Of a stretch of DNA of 64,000 bases, positions 8,567 through 17,454 are shown piece after piece. Made by a program: the position numbers and the translations under genes. Source of the stretch: JAHDCJ01 sp039028895 (GTDB lineage Bacteria; Bacteroidota; Bacteroidia; Chitinophagales; Saprospiraceae); assembly GCA_039028895.1 (NCBI GenBank), contig JBCCHF010000001.1:248001-312000 (forward strand). Direction: 5' to 3'. The first letter of the stretch is position 1; each line of letters begins with the position of its first letter. A model generated the notes under the pieces. That model was not told the origin of the DNA and did no database searches. It saw only the letters and a program-made list of their open reading frames with translations.

Positions 8567-11500
8567 GTGCATCCCAACTTGAAAGCCAAACTCAAATTCT
8601 TGCTCCCGCTCCTATTATTTTGGAGCACAAGTTCAGCACAAGAGACTTCTTCCCTTCCTTCCTTTTATTTCGGGCCTGCTGATATTCCCATAGAGGAGTA
8701 CGCAAGTCATATCAACACGATTGTCCAGGACTCACTGGGCTTCATGTGGTTTGGATCGCAGTTTGGACTCCATCGCTGGGATGGGCATCATCTGAAAACC
8801 TTTCTGCATGACCCCTATGATTCCACCTCCATTGCTTCAGATATTGTGAAGGATCTGTATGTTGCCAAAAACGGGAGCTTATTTGTGGGCTTGTGGGGAG
8901 AGGGGCTTGATCGCTTTGATTATGAGACAGAAAGCTTTCAGCATTGCCTGGATGAAGCCAGGACTCCTGAGAATTTTTACTACATACTTGTGTCTGATAT
9001 ACAGGAAGATGGAAAAGGAAATCTGTGGGTTGCCACTACTGAAGGCCTTTATCGACTCCATCTTCAGACCAATGAGCTGACTTATTATGTCAGCGACCCC
9101 ACTGCCCCCAATAGCTTGAGTCATTCCTACTGCGAATCATTGCTGATTGACGTTGAAGGTACCTTGTGGATTGGTACAGGAAATATCTGGTCAGATGACC
9201 CGCGTGGGGGCCTTAATCGATATCGTCCCGAAACAGAAGATTTCGTGCAGTATGTGCATGATCCTGGTGATTCCACAAGCCTGGCAAACGATAAGATAAC
9301 GGAAATGTTTGAGGACAGCAGAGGAAACTTTTGGGTGGGGACAGGTGGAGACGGCTTGCATAGGATGAATCGGGCAAGCGGAACCTTTAAACGCTTTCCA
9401 AGAAAAGATTTTCCCGCTAACCAACTCGCCGCCCCCTTCTACTATCCGGCTAAAAACCAACATATTACCTTCATATTCGAGGATAAGCATCAAAAACTAT
9501 GGATTGGTTGCTGGGATGGAGGTATTCTGTATCATGATCCCGAAAATGGAGGACTTGGGCAGCCATTTTTTGATGATCCTGAGGACCCCTTGGCACTTCC
9601 TGAACTCTACCCCTGGACCCTGTTCCAGTCAAGAGATGGCACCTTATGGGGAAGTACAACAGGGCCTGGAAAGCACCTGTTTCAAATTCGGGAAACCCTC
9701 TTGGAGACTCATCCCTTCTCCGATGAACGCAACCATGTGTATGGATTTACCGAATCCCGGAAGGACCACCTCTGGATTTCGACTGCTCCTTCCGGTTTGA
9801 TTGAATTTGATCTGAAGACAAAAACGCAGGAGATCTTTGATAACAAAAGAATCCAGGCACCCAAATCAAATCTTCCCAACGCCTCCTTACCGGACGTATT
9901 GAACTACCCGGATGAACTGCTGAAATATAATTTCCGGATGGTGGCGGATGAGACAGGAAGATTGTGGATCAGTCGTCCTCAGCCGGATGGAATGCTTCGC
10001 ATAGATCCGGAAAGCGGAGAATTGATGGCCTATTTGCATGATCCGCAGGATGAACAGAGTATTTCGAAAGGCGTAGTGGGATACATCCTCAAGGATAAAA
10101 TGGGTCAAATATGGGCTGCAACATATGATGGGGTGCTGAATCTCTATAACCCGGAGACGGATGACTTTCAGAAGTTTCCATTTGTAAGCCCTGAAGATCA
10201 TGAGGGATTTATGCGCATTGTTTTGGCCCTCTCTAAGGAAGGGGACATCTGGATTACAGCTTCTTACGAATATGATTCTCCCAATATTTTGCTCAAAAAA
10301 TTCAATCCTACTACCCACACCTTTCAAACCTATGAGGCTGATATGCAGGCCTATGATCCTTCTCTTCCCTTGGGAGAATTGCTGGATGTCATAGAAGATG
10401 ATGCTGGAAATCTCTGGATGGGAAGCAAAGCGCAGGTATTCAATATTCATCCAGACCAAAGTGAGCAAGCATCTTTCTCCATCAGAGACGTCGGGGGCCG
10501 CTTTTTCAACGGCATAAAGATGGATCAACAAGGCCGATTGTGGTTGTTTGGAGATAACATCTACCTGTTGGACCCCAAAACGAAGCAGCACGCTACCTTC
10601 AAAACGACTTTTTCTACCAACGTGGAACCTGGTGGAATCCCTTGTATGTATCAGGATTCTGCAGGGCACCTCTATTTTGGTGGACAGGGAGGCATGCACA
10701 TCATTGATCCAGAGAAAGTAAAAAGCAGAGACAAAAACAACCACCTCAAGACCATCCTGTATGATTTCCAGTTGTTATATGAAGAAAACGGGGAAAACGG
10801 CTCTTCTGGCGCTCATTTCGACCTCTCCTCCCTGCAAGAAATTCAACTTACACATGATCAAAACGCCTTTTCCGTGCGATTTGCTACCCTTTCCTTTCTC
10901 GAGTCGGAAACCAATCGATACCAGTTCCAGCTCGAAAACTACGATGAGGGATGGAGAAACAGTGGCTTAGAGCCCATTGCCATCTATGCAAAAGTCCCTC
11001 CTGGAACGTATGTGCTCAAAGTGAGGGGAGCCGTACAAGGACGGGAATGGGAAACAGAAAATAGTATTCGAATCACCATTTCTCCACCCTGGTGGGCGAC
11101 TTGGTGGGCCTATTGCCTTTATGCAGTTCTTTTCCTGGGAAGTTTATTCGGCTTTTACCGATTTCAGCTCAATCGTCGGCTCGAGAAGGCCGAAGCGATC
11201 CGGATCAAAGAGCTCAATACGGTGAAAGAGCGCTTGTACACCAATATCACCCATGAGTTTCGGACCCCTCTGACGGTCATCATGGGCTTGGCAGAAAATC
11301 TGAAAGGCCATGAGCAGGAGCGCAATCTCATTTCCCGTAATAGTAAAAACCTGCTTCGCCTTATCAATCAAATGCTTGGCCTTTCCAAACTGGAATCAGG
11401 GAATATGCAGTTAGATCTGGTTCAAGGAGAGATCATTTCCTATCTCCGATACCTGACGGCCTCTTTCCATTCGATGGCAGAGGCCAAGGAGTTGGAGCTG

Positions 11501-12739
11501 GAATTTCAGTCCGACATTCCTTCATTGATCATGGATTATGATGAGGAGAAAATCCAGCATATCGTTTACAATCTATTGTCTAATGCGATCAAATTCACAC
11601 ATTCAGGCGGAAGGGTTCAATTATCAGTAGGGGCTACCTCTACTGATCAAATTTCGATTGTGGTTTCTGATACCGGCAATGGCATTCCAGAAGAAGAACG
11701 CTTGCATATTTTTGACCGCTTTTATCAGGCCGAATCCGGGAGTACACGAAAAGCAGAAGGAACCGGGATTGGACTAGCGTACTCACGTGAGTTGGTACAG
11801 TTGATGGGCGGAAAGATTGAGGTAAAAAGTACAGTTGGCGAAGGAACGCAATTTATAGTTTCCATTCCTGTCAACAGATCCGCTTCTACCCCCAAGTCGA
11901 CCCATCATTTTTCTGAAATGGAGGAAAAATCAACAGAAGTCGAATCTTCGGGCAATCCTCCTCTGATTGAAACGGCAGATCCTGAAAAACCTCTACTGCT
12001 CGTCATAGAAGACAACGCTGATGTCCTGGCTTATCTGGAATCCCTTCTCCACCAAAGCTATAGGGTTGAGAAAGCCAGGAATGGCCAGAAAGGGATTGAC
12101 AAAGCCCTCGAGATTGTCCCAGATATCATCATCACGGATGTCATGATGCCGGAAAAGGACGGCTATCAGGTTTGTAAGGAATTGAAAAACGACGAACGGA
12201 CCAGTCATATCCCGATTATTTTGCTTACCGCAAAAGCCGGCACCGACGATAGGATTGAAGGCCTTAAGGAAGGTGCAGACGCCTATTTAACAAAACCATT
12301 TAATAAAGAAGAATTATTTATACGGCTCCAGAAACTGATTACCCTTCGTCAAACACTGCAGGCCACCTATTCTGGTAAAGATCATTTTGTAAGACAGGTG
12401 ATGGCCAATGCCAAACCCAATCTTGAAGACCGGTTTTTGAAAAAACTGATCAAAATGGTTCAGGATCGTATGGATGACCCGGAGCTTTCTGTAGGTCATT
12501 TGTGTAAAGCTGTAAAATTGAGCAACACCCAGGTCAATCGCAAACTGAAAGCGCTGACCAATAAAACCCCTTCCCAATTTATCCGGTCTATTCGCCTTCA
12601 AAAAGCATTGGAATTGCTCGAAAATTCAGATCTCAACATTTCTGAAATCGCCTACGATGTCGGATTTAGTGATCCAAACTACTTTTCAAGGTCATTTTCT
12701 GAAGAATTTGGCTTAGCACCCAGCAAAGTTCGTAAGTAG
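8567..12739 (+). CDS. Hybrid two-component system regulator (propeller sensor, HK, REC, AraC HTH)
   Basis: This 1390-residue one-piece regulator starts at GTG, which puts a signal peptide (LLPLLLFWSTSSA) in place. Two Reg_prop seven-bladed propellers cover about residues 35-730 (repeats such as GNLWVATTEGLYRL and GNFWVGTGGDGLHRM). A Y_Y_Y domain follows to about 835, then a transmembrane helix at 841-866. The kinase has its phospho-acceptor at H896 (THEFRTP), an N box (NLLSNAIKF) and G boxes (DTGNGIP, GTGIGLAYS). The receiver has D1191 (ITDVMMPEKDG), and an AraC-type helix-turn-helix fills the last 100 residues. In Bacteroidota such proteins sense periplasmic glycan fragments or other small molecules and switch on adjacent genes. 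Here no SusC/SusD pair follows, only a lipoprotein and a phospholipase-like protein, so these are its likeliest targets. Confidence 0.95.
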   Translation: MHPNLKAKLKFLLPLLLFWSTSSAQETSSLPSFYFGPADIPIEEYASHINTIVQDSLGFMWFGSQFGLHRWDGHHLKTFLHDPYDSTSIASDIVKDLYVAKNGSLFVGLWGEGLDRFDYETESFQHCLDEARTPENFYYILVSDIQEDGKGNLWVATTEGLYRLHLQTNELTYYVSDPTAPNSLSHSYCESLLIDVEGTLWIGTGNIWSDDPRGGLNRYRPETEDFVQYVHDPGDSTSLANDKITEMFEDSRGNFWVGTGGDGLHRMNRASGTFKRFPRKDFPANQLAAPFYYPAKNQHITFIFEDKHQKLWIGCWDGGILYHDPENGGLGQPFFDDPEDPLALPELYPWTLFQSRDGTLWGSTTGPGKHLFQIRETLLETHPFSDERNHVYGFTESRKDHLWISTAPSGLIEFDLKTKTQEIFDNKRIQAPKSNLPNASLPDVLNYPDELLKYNFRMVADETGRLWISRPQPDGMLRIDPESGELMAYLHDPQDEQSISKGVVGYILKDKMGQIWAATYDGVLNLYNPETDDFQKFPFVSPEDHEGFMRIVLALSKEGDIWITASYEYDSPNILLKKFNPTTHTFQTYEADMQAYDPSLPLGELLDVIEDDAGNLWMGSKAQVFNIHPDQSEQASFSIRDVGGRFFNGIKMDQQGRLWLFGDNIYLLDPKTKQHATFKTTFSTNVEPGGIPCMYQDSAGHLYFGGQGGMHIIDPEKVKSRDKNNHLKTILYDFQLLYEENGENGSSGAHFDLSSLQEIQLTHDQNAFSVRFATLSFLESETNRYQFQLENYDEGWRNSGLEPIAIYAKVPPGTYVLKVRGAVQGREWETENSIRITISPPWWATWWAYCLYAVLFLGSLFGFYRFQLNRRLEKAEAIRIKELNTVKERLYTNITHEFRTPLTVIMGLAENLKGHEQERNLISRNSKNLLRLINQMLGLSKLESGNMQLDLVQGEIISYLRYLTASFHSMAEAKELELEFQSDIPSLIMDYDEEKIQHIVYNLLSNAIKFTHSGGRVQLSVGATSTDQISIVVSDTGNGIPEEERLHIFDRFYQAESGSTRKAEGTGIGLAYSRELVQLMGGKIEVKSTVGEGTQFIVSIPVNRSASTPKSTHHFSEMEEKSTEVESSGNPPLIETADPEKPLLLVIEDNADVLAYLESLLHQSYRVEKARNGQKGIDKALEIVPDIIITDVMMPEKDGYQVCKELKNDERTSHIPIILLTAKAGTDDRIEGLKEGADAYLTKPFNKEELFIRLQKLITLRQTLQATYSGKDHFVRQVMANAKPNLEDRFLKKLIKMVQDRMDDPELSVGHLCKAVKLSNTQVNRKLKALTNKTPSQFIRSIRLQKALELLENSDLNISEIAYDVGFSDPNYFSRSFSEEFGLAPSKVRK

Positions 12740-12810
12740 CTCAATTTCAATTTATTACACCTAAATCTAAAGCATTTATGCAAAATAAATGCTAGACTTT
12801 TTCCTCCTCA

Positions 12811-12847
12811 TGTGGAATACGTGAAGGTTTTGGGGAATAGGTGAAGG
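12811..12847 (+). promoter_or_regulatory. Paired direct repeat, candidate operator of the hybrid regulator
   Basis: A 17-base element at 12811-12827 (core GGAATACGTGAAGG) recurs at 12831-12847 (core GGAATAGGTGAAGG) with 15 of 17 bases equal. The offset is exactly 20 bases, about two turns of the helix. It lies between the end of the AraC-type regulator and the lipoprotein start. AraC-family proteins commonly bind such tandem sites. The functional assignment is inference. Confidence 0.45.
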
Positions 12848-12922
12848 GGCTTTTGAACCGAAGCTGGCACCTTGCAAGTGTTCAACGGGGCTAACCCGAT
12901 TAATCACTTAATAATTCAAATT

Positions 12923-13357
12923 ATGAAACAAATGAAAAATTTCGCCACACTAATGATGATTATTCTAACCGCTTTGTCCTGTACTAATAATCTTAACAAA
13001 GAAACTTACCAATCAGATACTTCCAAACAGGTCAGATCCATTCATCAAATTGAGCTAAAGGAAAATGTAGACTCCAATGAATTTGAAACATTTGTGTTTA
13101 CTGAATTGGTGCCTTTATACGATCGAATCAAAGGGCTACAACTCGCCTTAGCAAAAGGAGATAGAGGAAGTAGAACAAATAAGTATGCCATGATATTGAC
13201 ATTTGACACTATTGAAGACCGCAATAGGATTTTTCCTCATGATGGAGAATCTCCAGAAGACTGGGGAGATGACAAAATATGGGAAAAACTTTTTTCTATG
13301 TCATCTGGATTTGGAGATGAGACTTCCTTCACAGATTATGTCAGTATATCCCAATAA
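12923..13357 (+). CDS. Small lipoprotein, possible dimeric alpha/beta-barrel (ABM-like)
   Basis: The ATG at 12923 was chosen because it gives a lipoprotein signal (MKQMKNFATLMMII ending LTALSC). The longer ORF from 12872 would bury it. The mature part of about 125 residues (VRSIHQIELKENVDSNEFE, ELVPLYDRIKGLQLALAKGD, KYAMILTFDTIEDRNRIFP) has the strand-helix-strand spacing of antibiotic-biosynthesis-monooxygenase/stress-responsive dimeric barrels. In that fold, EFE..V...L.P......G and a final strand pair are typical. This is a fold-level guess only. It is flanked by two copies of the regulator's 3' end, one intact and one decayed. It probably belongs to the regulator's target set. Confidence 0.65.
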   Translation: MKQMKNFATLMMIILTALSCTNNLNKETYQSDTSKQVRSIHQIELKENVDSNEFETFVFTELVPLYDRIKGLQLALAKGDRGSRTNKYAMILTFDTIEDRNRIFPHDGESPEDWGDDKIWEKLFSMSSGFGDETSFTDYVSISQ

Positions 13358-13362
13358 TCTAA

Positions 13363-13423
13363 TTTTTCTGAAGCACTCGGCTTTGCCCCCCGGCAAAGTT
13401 CGTAAATAATTCAATTTCAATTA
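13363..13423 (+). pseudogene. Decayed copy of the 3' end of the hybrid-regulator gene
   Basis: This stretch aligns with 12695-12756, the last codons and first non-coding bases of the regulator. It starts TTTTCTGAAG in both copies, then shows scattered substitutions and a one-base insertion. Then come CAAAGTTCGTAA and TCAATTTCAATT, shared exactly. In one frame it still reads PGKVRK-stop against the intact PSKVRK-stop. The similarity continues past the stop codon, so it is a DNA duplication rather than a protein-level coincidence. Confidence 0.6.
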
Positions 13424-13439
13424 ACTAATAATTTAAATC

Positions 13440-14924
13440 ATGAAAACCTCATTGAAATTAATAATCAGCTTTTGTTTATGCTTAATGCTTGGACAAAATG
13501 CCCTCAGTCAAACAAACCAAATCCTACTAACCGGCGCTGACCGTGTCCACGGGTTTAGCTGGGACGGAACCATTGCTCATTATGTAGTGAAATCAGGCAA
13601 TGCCTATAATGTGATTAAACAGCCATTCGATGGAGAGAAATTCGGGAACATTTTAAATACTAAAACCATTCCAATGAGTTCTTACCCCGCTGGTTCAGTT
13701 ATCAGGGGGTATAATGTCCATTTAAATAGCGCAAGTCAGGAAGTGATCAGTTATGTTGTATACAACACCTCCGAGACATTGGTAATGATCTGTGAACCCG
13801 GAGGAAGTTTTAACGTTAGTGATTCCTTAAAAATGTCTGGAGCTGATATTATTAGAGGGTGGTGGTGGAACGGGACTTCTAATGCCTCGTACATTGGCTT
13901 TTTTGAAAATTCCTACACCAATAATATCAGCCAATTCTTCGACGGCGAGAGATTTGGTACTGCAAAACATACGAGGTTGTTTAATAGCGATCTGCTTAGG
14001 GCATGGAATGAACTGGATGGTGACATGAATAATTATTGTATTGTAAGTGGTGGCAAGACATATATATCCGGAGCTCTGTTACGGCCTAAATGGTTACCTG
14101 CAAAAGATGACGGGTGTCATTCCCACGGTAAGCGAAAATGGTCGGCAATGCTCGAACGAAACGGTAACAAAACCTGGGAGGATGCCGCCAGAACTACCCC
14201 GATTGTAATTGACGGGAGACACGGGAGACACGTCGGTGTTCCTGATGAAATAAGCCTCCAGGGATTAGGCGGAACATGGGGGGAATGGTATGTGAATGAT
14301 GACAATTGTAACGCAGAATGGGACACTCCTCAAAGGGATTTTTGCATAGGTAACGGTATCGTTCAGTATTCGGCCAGGTTCAACGTGGCAGGGGAAATAA
14401 ATGAAGACTTAGCAATGATAACTCCTGCCAGAATTTTAGGTCAAAATGAAACACCATACCTTGTTGAGTGGGATCAGGTTGGCAATTTATGGGGTTTATT
14501 CAAAATCGAATATGACGTCTGCCTCATAGACTGGGACTATATCGACGATGTTTTGAAAAGTGTAGTGCCTGAAAATGTTTACACTTGTGATGCACAAACC
14601 CTGAACAATTATATGGCGACTGACGGTTGTAGTACATCACTTAACGATCCGGCCTCAAAAGGCTTAAAAAGCTTGTTCTTCATTCCTTGTGTCTTGCATG
14701 ATCTGTGCTATTGTCAGCCATGGGAGGAAAATGGTTTTACTGCAAATGAAGGCAAGGATATTTGTGATCTCCTATTTAACGACAAAATGCGGGAATTATG
14801 TGATAATCCAACGTGCTTTTCAGGAGCTCTGGTCTGGACATCTGCAGTAATCCTCGCTGCACAAAATGCCTTTGACATGAATCAAAATCGTAGAGAACGT
14901 AGTCAATTACCGTGCGATGAGTAA
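13440..14924 (+). CDS. Secreted protein with phospholipase A2-like C-terminal domain
   Basis: The 494-residue protein has a signal peptide (LKLIISFCLCLMLGQNALSQ). Two internal repeats of unknown type follow: residues about 30-80 (LTGADRVHGFSWDGT, QPFDGEKFG) and about 130-180 (MSGADIIRGWWWNGT, QFFDGERFG). The last 110 residues carry the secretory phospholipase A2 signature. This consists of DGCS, then CVLHDLCYC with the catalytic pair H420-D421, then CDLLFNDKMRELC, matching the C...HD.CY and CD..F...M pattern of the family. Bacterial and fungal PLA2 enzymes release fatty acid from the sn-2 position of phospholipids. No T9SS sorting domain is visible. The stop is followed by a bidirectional terminator. 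The gene lies downstream of the hybrid regulator and its candidate operator. Confidence 0.75.
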   Translation: MKTSLKLIISFCLCLMLGQNALSQTNQILLTGADRVHGFSWDGTIAHYVVKSGNAYNVIKQPFDGEKFGNILNTKTIPMSSYPAGSVIRGYNVHLNSASQEVISYVVYNTSETLVMICEPGGSFNVSDSLKMSGADIIRGWWWNGTSNASYIGFFENSYTNNISQFFDGERFGTAKHTRLFNSDLLRAWNELDGDMNNYCIVSGGKTYISGALLRPKWLPAKDDGCHSHGKRKWSAMLERNGNKTWEDAARTTPIVIDGRHGRHVGVPDEISLQGLGGTWGEWYVNDDNCNAEWDTPQRDFCIGNGIVQYSARFNVAGEINEDLAMITPARILGQNETPYLVEWDQVGNLWGLFKIEYDVCLIDWDYIDDVLKSVVPENVYTCDAQTLNNYMATDGCSTSLNDPASKGLKSLFFIPCVLHDLCYCQPWEENGFTANEGKDICDLLFNDKMRELCDNPTCFSGALVWTSAVILAAQNAFDMNQNRRERSQLPCDE

Positions 14925-14977
14925 GCTCTGGTCCACGCATCAGTCTATTGATGAAAGACCGAAGCGACCAACAGAAA

Positions 14978-15012
14978 AAAGCCATTCCCTCTTTCCAGGG
15001 AATGGCTTTTCT
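14978..15012. terminator. Bidirectional hairpin terminator
   Basis: An inverted repeat of AAAGCCATTCCCT and AGGGAATGGCTTT with a six-base loop is flanked by A and T tracts. It lies between the convergent ends of the PLA2-like gene (stop at 14924) and xdhC (stop at 15034), so it can end both transcripts. Confidence 0.8.
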
Positions 15013-15033
15013 TGATCCTGCGATCAATATGCA

Positions 15034-16011
15034 TCAACCAAGGGGTATTTCCCCCAAATTCCGAAATCGCAATATTTCCGCAGCGATACTCACGCCAATT
15101 TCTGCTGGTGTCTTACTGGCTATAGCGACACCTACTGGCGCCCTCACCCTGTTGAGCGCCTTTTCTGAAAAACCTTCTGCTTTCAATTCATGAAACAGTT
15201 GTTCGATTTTGGCTTTGCTGCCCATCATCCCCAAAAAAACAAAATCGGTGTTGAGCAGCTGCTTGAGTACGATTTTATCATCACGGTAACCAAAAGTCAT
15301 AATCACAACATAATCACGGGTATTGCCATCCATCTGATCGGCGATTTTATCATATTCAACAACCCGTTTTTCATTGGCAAAAGTATTAGACGCCATAGTG
15401 TTTAAACCGGGTCTGTTGTCGTATAGCTTAACGTAAAATCCAAGAATCGACATTTGCCTTGACAAGGCCTGTCCAACATGTCCTCCGCCAATGATATGGA
15501 TGACTTCTTTGGCAAAAAGATCTTCCCGATACGTCCAATCGGTTGCTGAAGCTATTTCTGTTATATACCGTTTACCGGAAAGATGGCCTTCCAGAAAACT
15601 AAGACCTGTAGCCGACACCTGCAGAACAGCTGAATCAGATGCCAAAGCCTTTTTCAACGCTGTCAGTATGGAAGTTGCCAGTGGAACGATTACGACCACC
15701 TGTTCTCCTGAGCAGATCATCCCTGAGCGGTCATTGCCCGCTGCTGGTCGATGCACTTGTTTTTTAAAAAGAATAGATTTATCCTGCTTCTCCAACAGTG
15801 ATCTTGCCAACTCCACCAGTTTGTGTTCCATGATCCCTCCTCCGATCGACCCTTTCATCTGGCCATCGTTACTTACTACCATTTTGAACCTCTGTCTGCC
15901 GGGACTACTACCATGGCTTTCGATCACCAATAACAAAACAGCCGGAATTGAAGCTTCCAGTTTTTCGAGCAGGAACTGCCAAACGGCCAGGTGCTGAATT
16001 AACGAAGTCAT
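15034..16011 (-). CDS. xdhC: XdhC-family xanthine dehydrogenase accessory protein
   Basis: The 325-residue protein has the XdhC/CoxI pattern. An N-terminal domain carries SHGSSPGRQ and GSIGGGIMEHKLVELA (residues about 30-70). A C-terminal Rossmann domain begins HIIGGGHVGQALSRQ near residue 172, and the terminal region reads GVAIASKTPAEIGVSIAAEIL. Known XdhC proteins bind molybdenum cofactor, help its sulfuration and insert it into xanthine dehydrogenase. It overlaps the preceding gene by four bases (ATGA) as the last gene of the purine operon. Its client subunits are encoded 15 kb away at 31485-35221. Confidence 0.93.
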   Translation of the reverse strand: MTSLIQHLAVWQFLLEKLEASIPAVLLLVIESHGSSPGRQRFKMVVSNDGQMKGSIGGGIMEHKLVELARSLLEKQDKSILFKKQVHRPAAGNDRSGMICSGEQVVVIVPLATSILTALKKALASDSAVLQVSATGLSFLEGHLSGKRYITEIASATDWTYREDLFAKEVIHIIGGGHVGQALSRQMSILGFYVKLYDNRPGLNTMASNTFANEKRVVEYDKIADQMDGNTRDYVVIMTFGYRDDKIVLKQLLNTDFVFLGMMGSKAKIEQLFHELKAEGFSEKALNRVRAPVGVAIASKTPAEIGVSIAAEILRFRNLGEIPLG

Positions 16012-17435
16012 TGACGCCTGCCCTCAAGTATTTTGAGAAAAGAACGGGTCCGAATCTCATCGATTGTGAGTCCGGTGGGTAATATTTCATCCTCAGTAAT
16101 GGCTCCGCTGTTCAACGCCCTGAGGAAATAATTTAGTAACCCCTGGCCTGTAGCTGCATCGTCAAATACATCACCGATCAGTGTGGCCCTTGCCGCCTTT
16201 TCGACAAATGTGCTCAACCGCTCAACCGCATCATCATAGCTCTCGAGAAAGAAGGCATAAACTGCCGCATATCGTGAAATCAACTGGGCAGGATGGAGAT
16301 CCCACCCCTGGTAATAGCCATTCCACAATGAATGTCGGATATGGTCGTAGGCCTGTTTCCAGGCACGGTGTACCACTTCCCTGTTTTCCCGACGTTGTTT
16401 TTTCGACAAATCGTCTCCCCTATGCGGGCCAACAGGCATTATGTTCGTCGCGCCATCTGACAACTCAATGCCCGTATGGGCTAGCGCCACTTTGGTCATA
16501 TGGTGCGCAAAATCACAAACTGGGTGATCCATTTGCTGGTACTTTGCGGTTATGTTACAGGATGCAGTGTAGTCGTAAGTACCGAAGTGGGTTGCCCGAC
16601 AACGTCCTTTCGAGGCCGCCATAAACTTTTTTAATGGATTGGCCCCATCATCAGCCATGATGGACTGTGTCGTTTCAACCATGATCTCAAGGCGAAGTGT
16701 TCCGGATGGCATCCTCCATTTTTCCTCAATGATTTCGAAAAGACCAACCAGCGCTTCGATTTGCTCCGGAATGGTCACTTTTGGCAACATGACGATAAAG
16801 TTATCGGGGAGTTGTCCACCTGACTGTTCCAGCAAAGTCGTTAGGAAGATATCCAGCGTACGCGCACCTCTTAACTTTAATTCTTCGGTGAAAGGCTTGA
16901 TTCGGATGCCGATAAACGGGGGAAGAGAATTATTAGTCATGCCTTTTGCAACTTCGGTTGCAGCATTGACTGCAGTGGCATCTTCTTCTTCAGGTGAGCG
17001 ATTGCCGTAACCATCTTCAAAGTCGATTCGAAAATCTTCTACCGCTTCGTTTTCAAGTTTCTCTTTTACCTTTCGGTAAATTTCAAAGGCCAGTCCTCCC
17101 TTGGCTTTTGTCCGTTTTGTCGGTGAAAGTTTTTTTAACTTCTTTTTCAACCTGGCGATATCTTTTTTCCTTTCCGGGAGGGATTCAAAGCCTGGCAGTT
17201 CAATTGCATGAGCAAGGGTTACAAAATCCGGCGCATCTGTGAGCAAGGATTTAAGTGCCACCTTTCCAAGAGAGGCAGCTGTAGTTGCCTTGAATAGATG
17301 CGCACCACCGTATACTGTATGCACAGGTTGTCTTTCAGGATTATCACCGGGGTATTTTTCCTGAAACGCTAGGTTGGCTTTCCGTAAGGTGCGAAAAATG
17401 GCGGCCTGTCTTGTTTTCGGAATGGTAAGCTTCAT
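16008..17435 (-). CDS. HpcH/CitE-like (DUF6986-type) enzyme in the purine operon
   Basis: This 475-residue cytoplasmic protein has the landmarks of the HpcH/HpaI/CitE TIM-barrel lyases: DFEDGYGNR near residue 140, GIRIKPF near 175, the metal-ligand glutamate in LEIMVETTQS near 250, and the aspartate of HFGTYDYTASCNI near 287. At about 475 residues it is longer than CitE and lacks the extra domains of malate synthase G. I recall this family as DUF6986, but that label was not checked. It sits between uraH (19 bases upstream) and xdhC (4-base overlap). CitE-like enzymes join or cleave acyl-CoA with oxoacids such as glyoxylate, so a role in using the glyoxylate or ureidoglycolate from allantoicase is a reasonable inference. 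Confidence 0.8.
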   Translation of the reverse strand: MKLTIPKTRQAAIFRTLRKANLAFQEKYPGDNPERQPVHTVYGGAHLFKATTAASLGKVALKSLLTDAPDFVTLAHAIELPGFESLPERKKDIARLKKKLKKLSPTKRTKAKGGLAFEIYRKVKEKLENEAVEDFRIDFEDGYGNRSPEEEDATAVNAATEVAKGMTNNSLPPFIGIRIKPFTEELKLRGARTLDIFLTTLLEQSGGQLPDNFIVMLPKVTIPEQIEALVGLFEIIEEKWRMPSGTLRLEIMVETTQSIMADDGANPLKKFMAASKGRCRATHFGTYDYTASCNITAKYQQMDHPVCDFAHHMTKVALAHTGIELSDGATNIMPVGPHRGDDLSKKQRRENREVVHRAWKQAYDHIRHSLWNGYYQGWDLHPAQLISRYAAVYAFFLESYDDAVERLSTFVEKAARATLIGDVFDDAATGQGLLNYFLRALNSGAITEDEILPTGLTIDEIRTRSFLKILEGRRQ

Positions 17436-17454
17436 GAGTTGATAATTTTGAGGA

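Noticed and set aside
9887..10744. Long minus-strand ORF of 285 codons inside the hybrid regulator
   Set aside because: It is opposite a well-supported coding frame with clear propeller repeats, has no recognisable domain and odd composition. It is a shadow.
13203..13409. Plus-strand ORF of 68 codons overlapping the small lipoprotein
   Set aside because: Most of it is an out-of-frame reading of the lipoprotein. Only its final residues (PGKVRK) are meaningful, as the regulator remnant reported separately.
8567..14924. Polysaccharide utilisation locus next to the hybrid regulator
   Set aside because: No SusC/SusD-like pair and no glycoside hydrolase is present. The neighbours are a lipoprotein and a PLA2-like protein.
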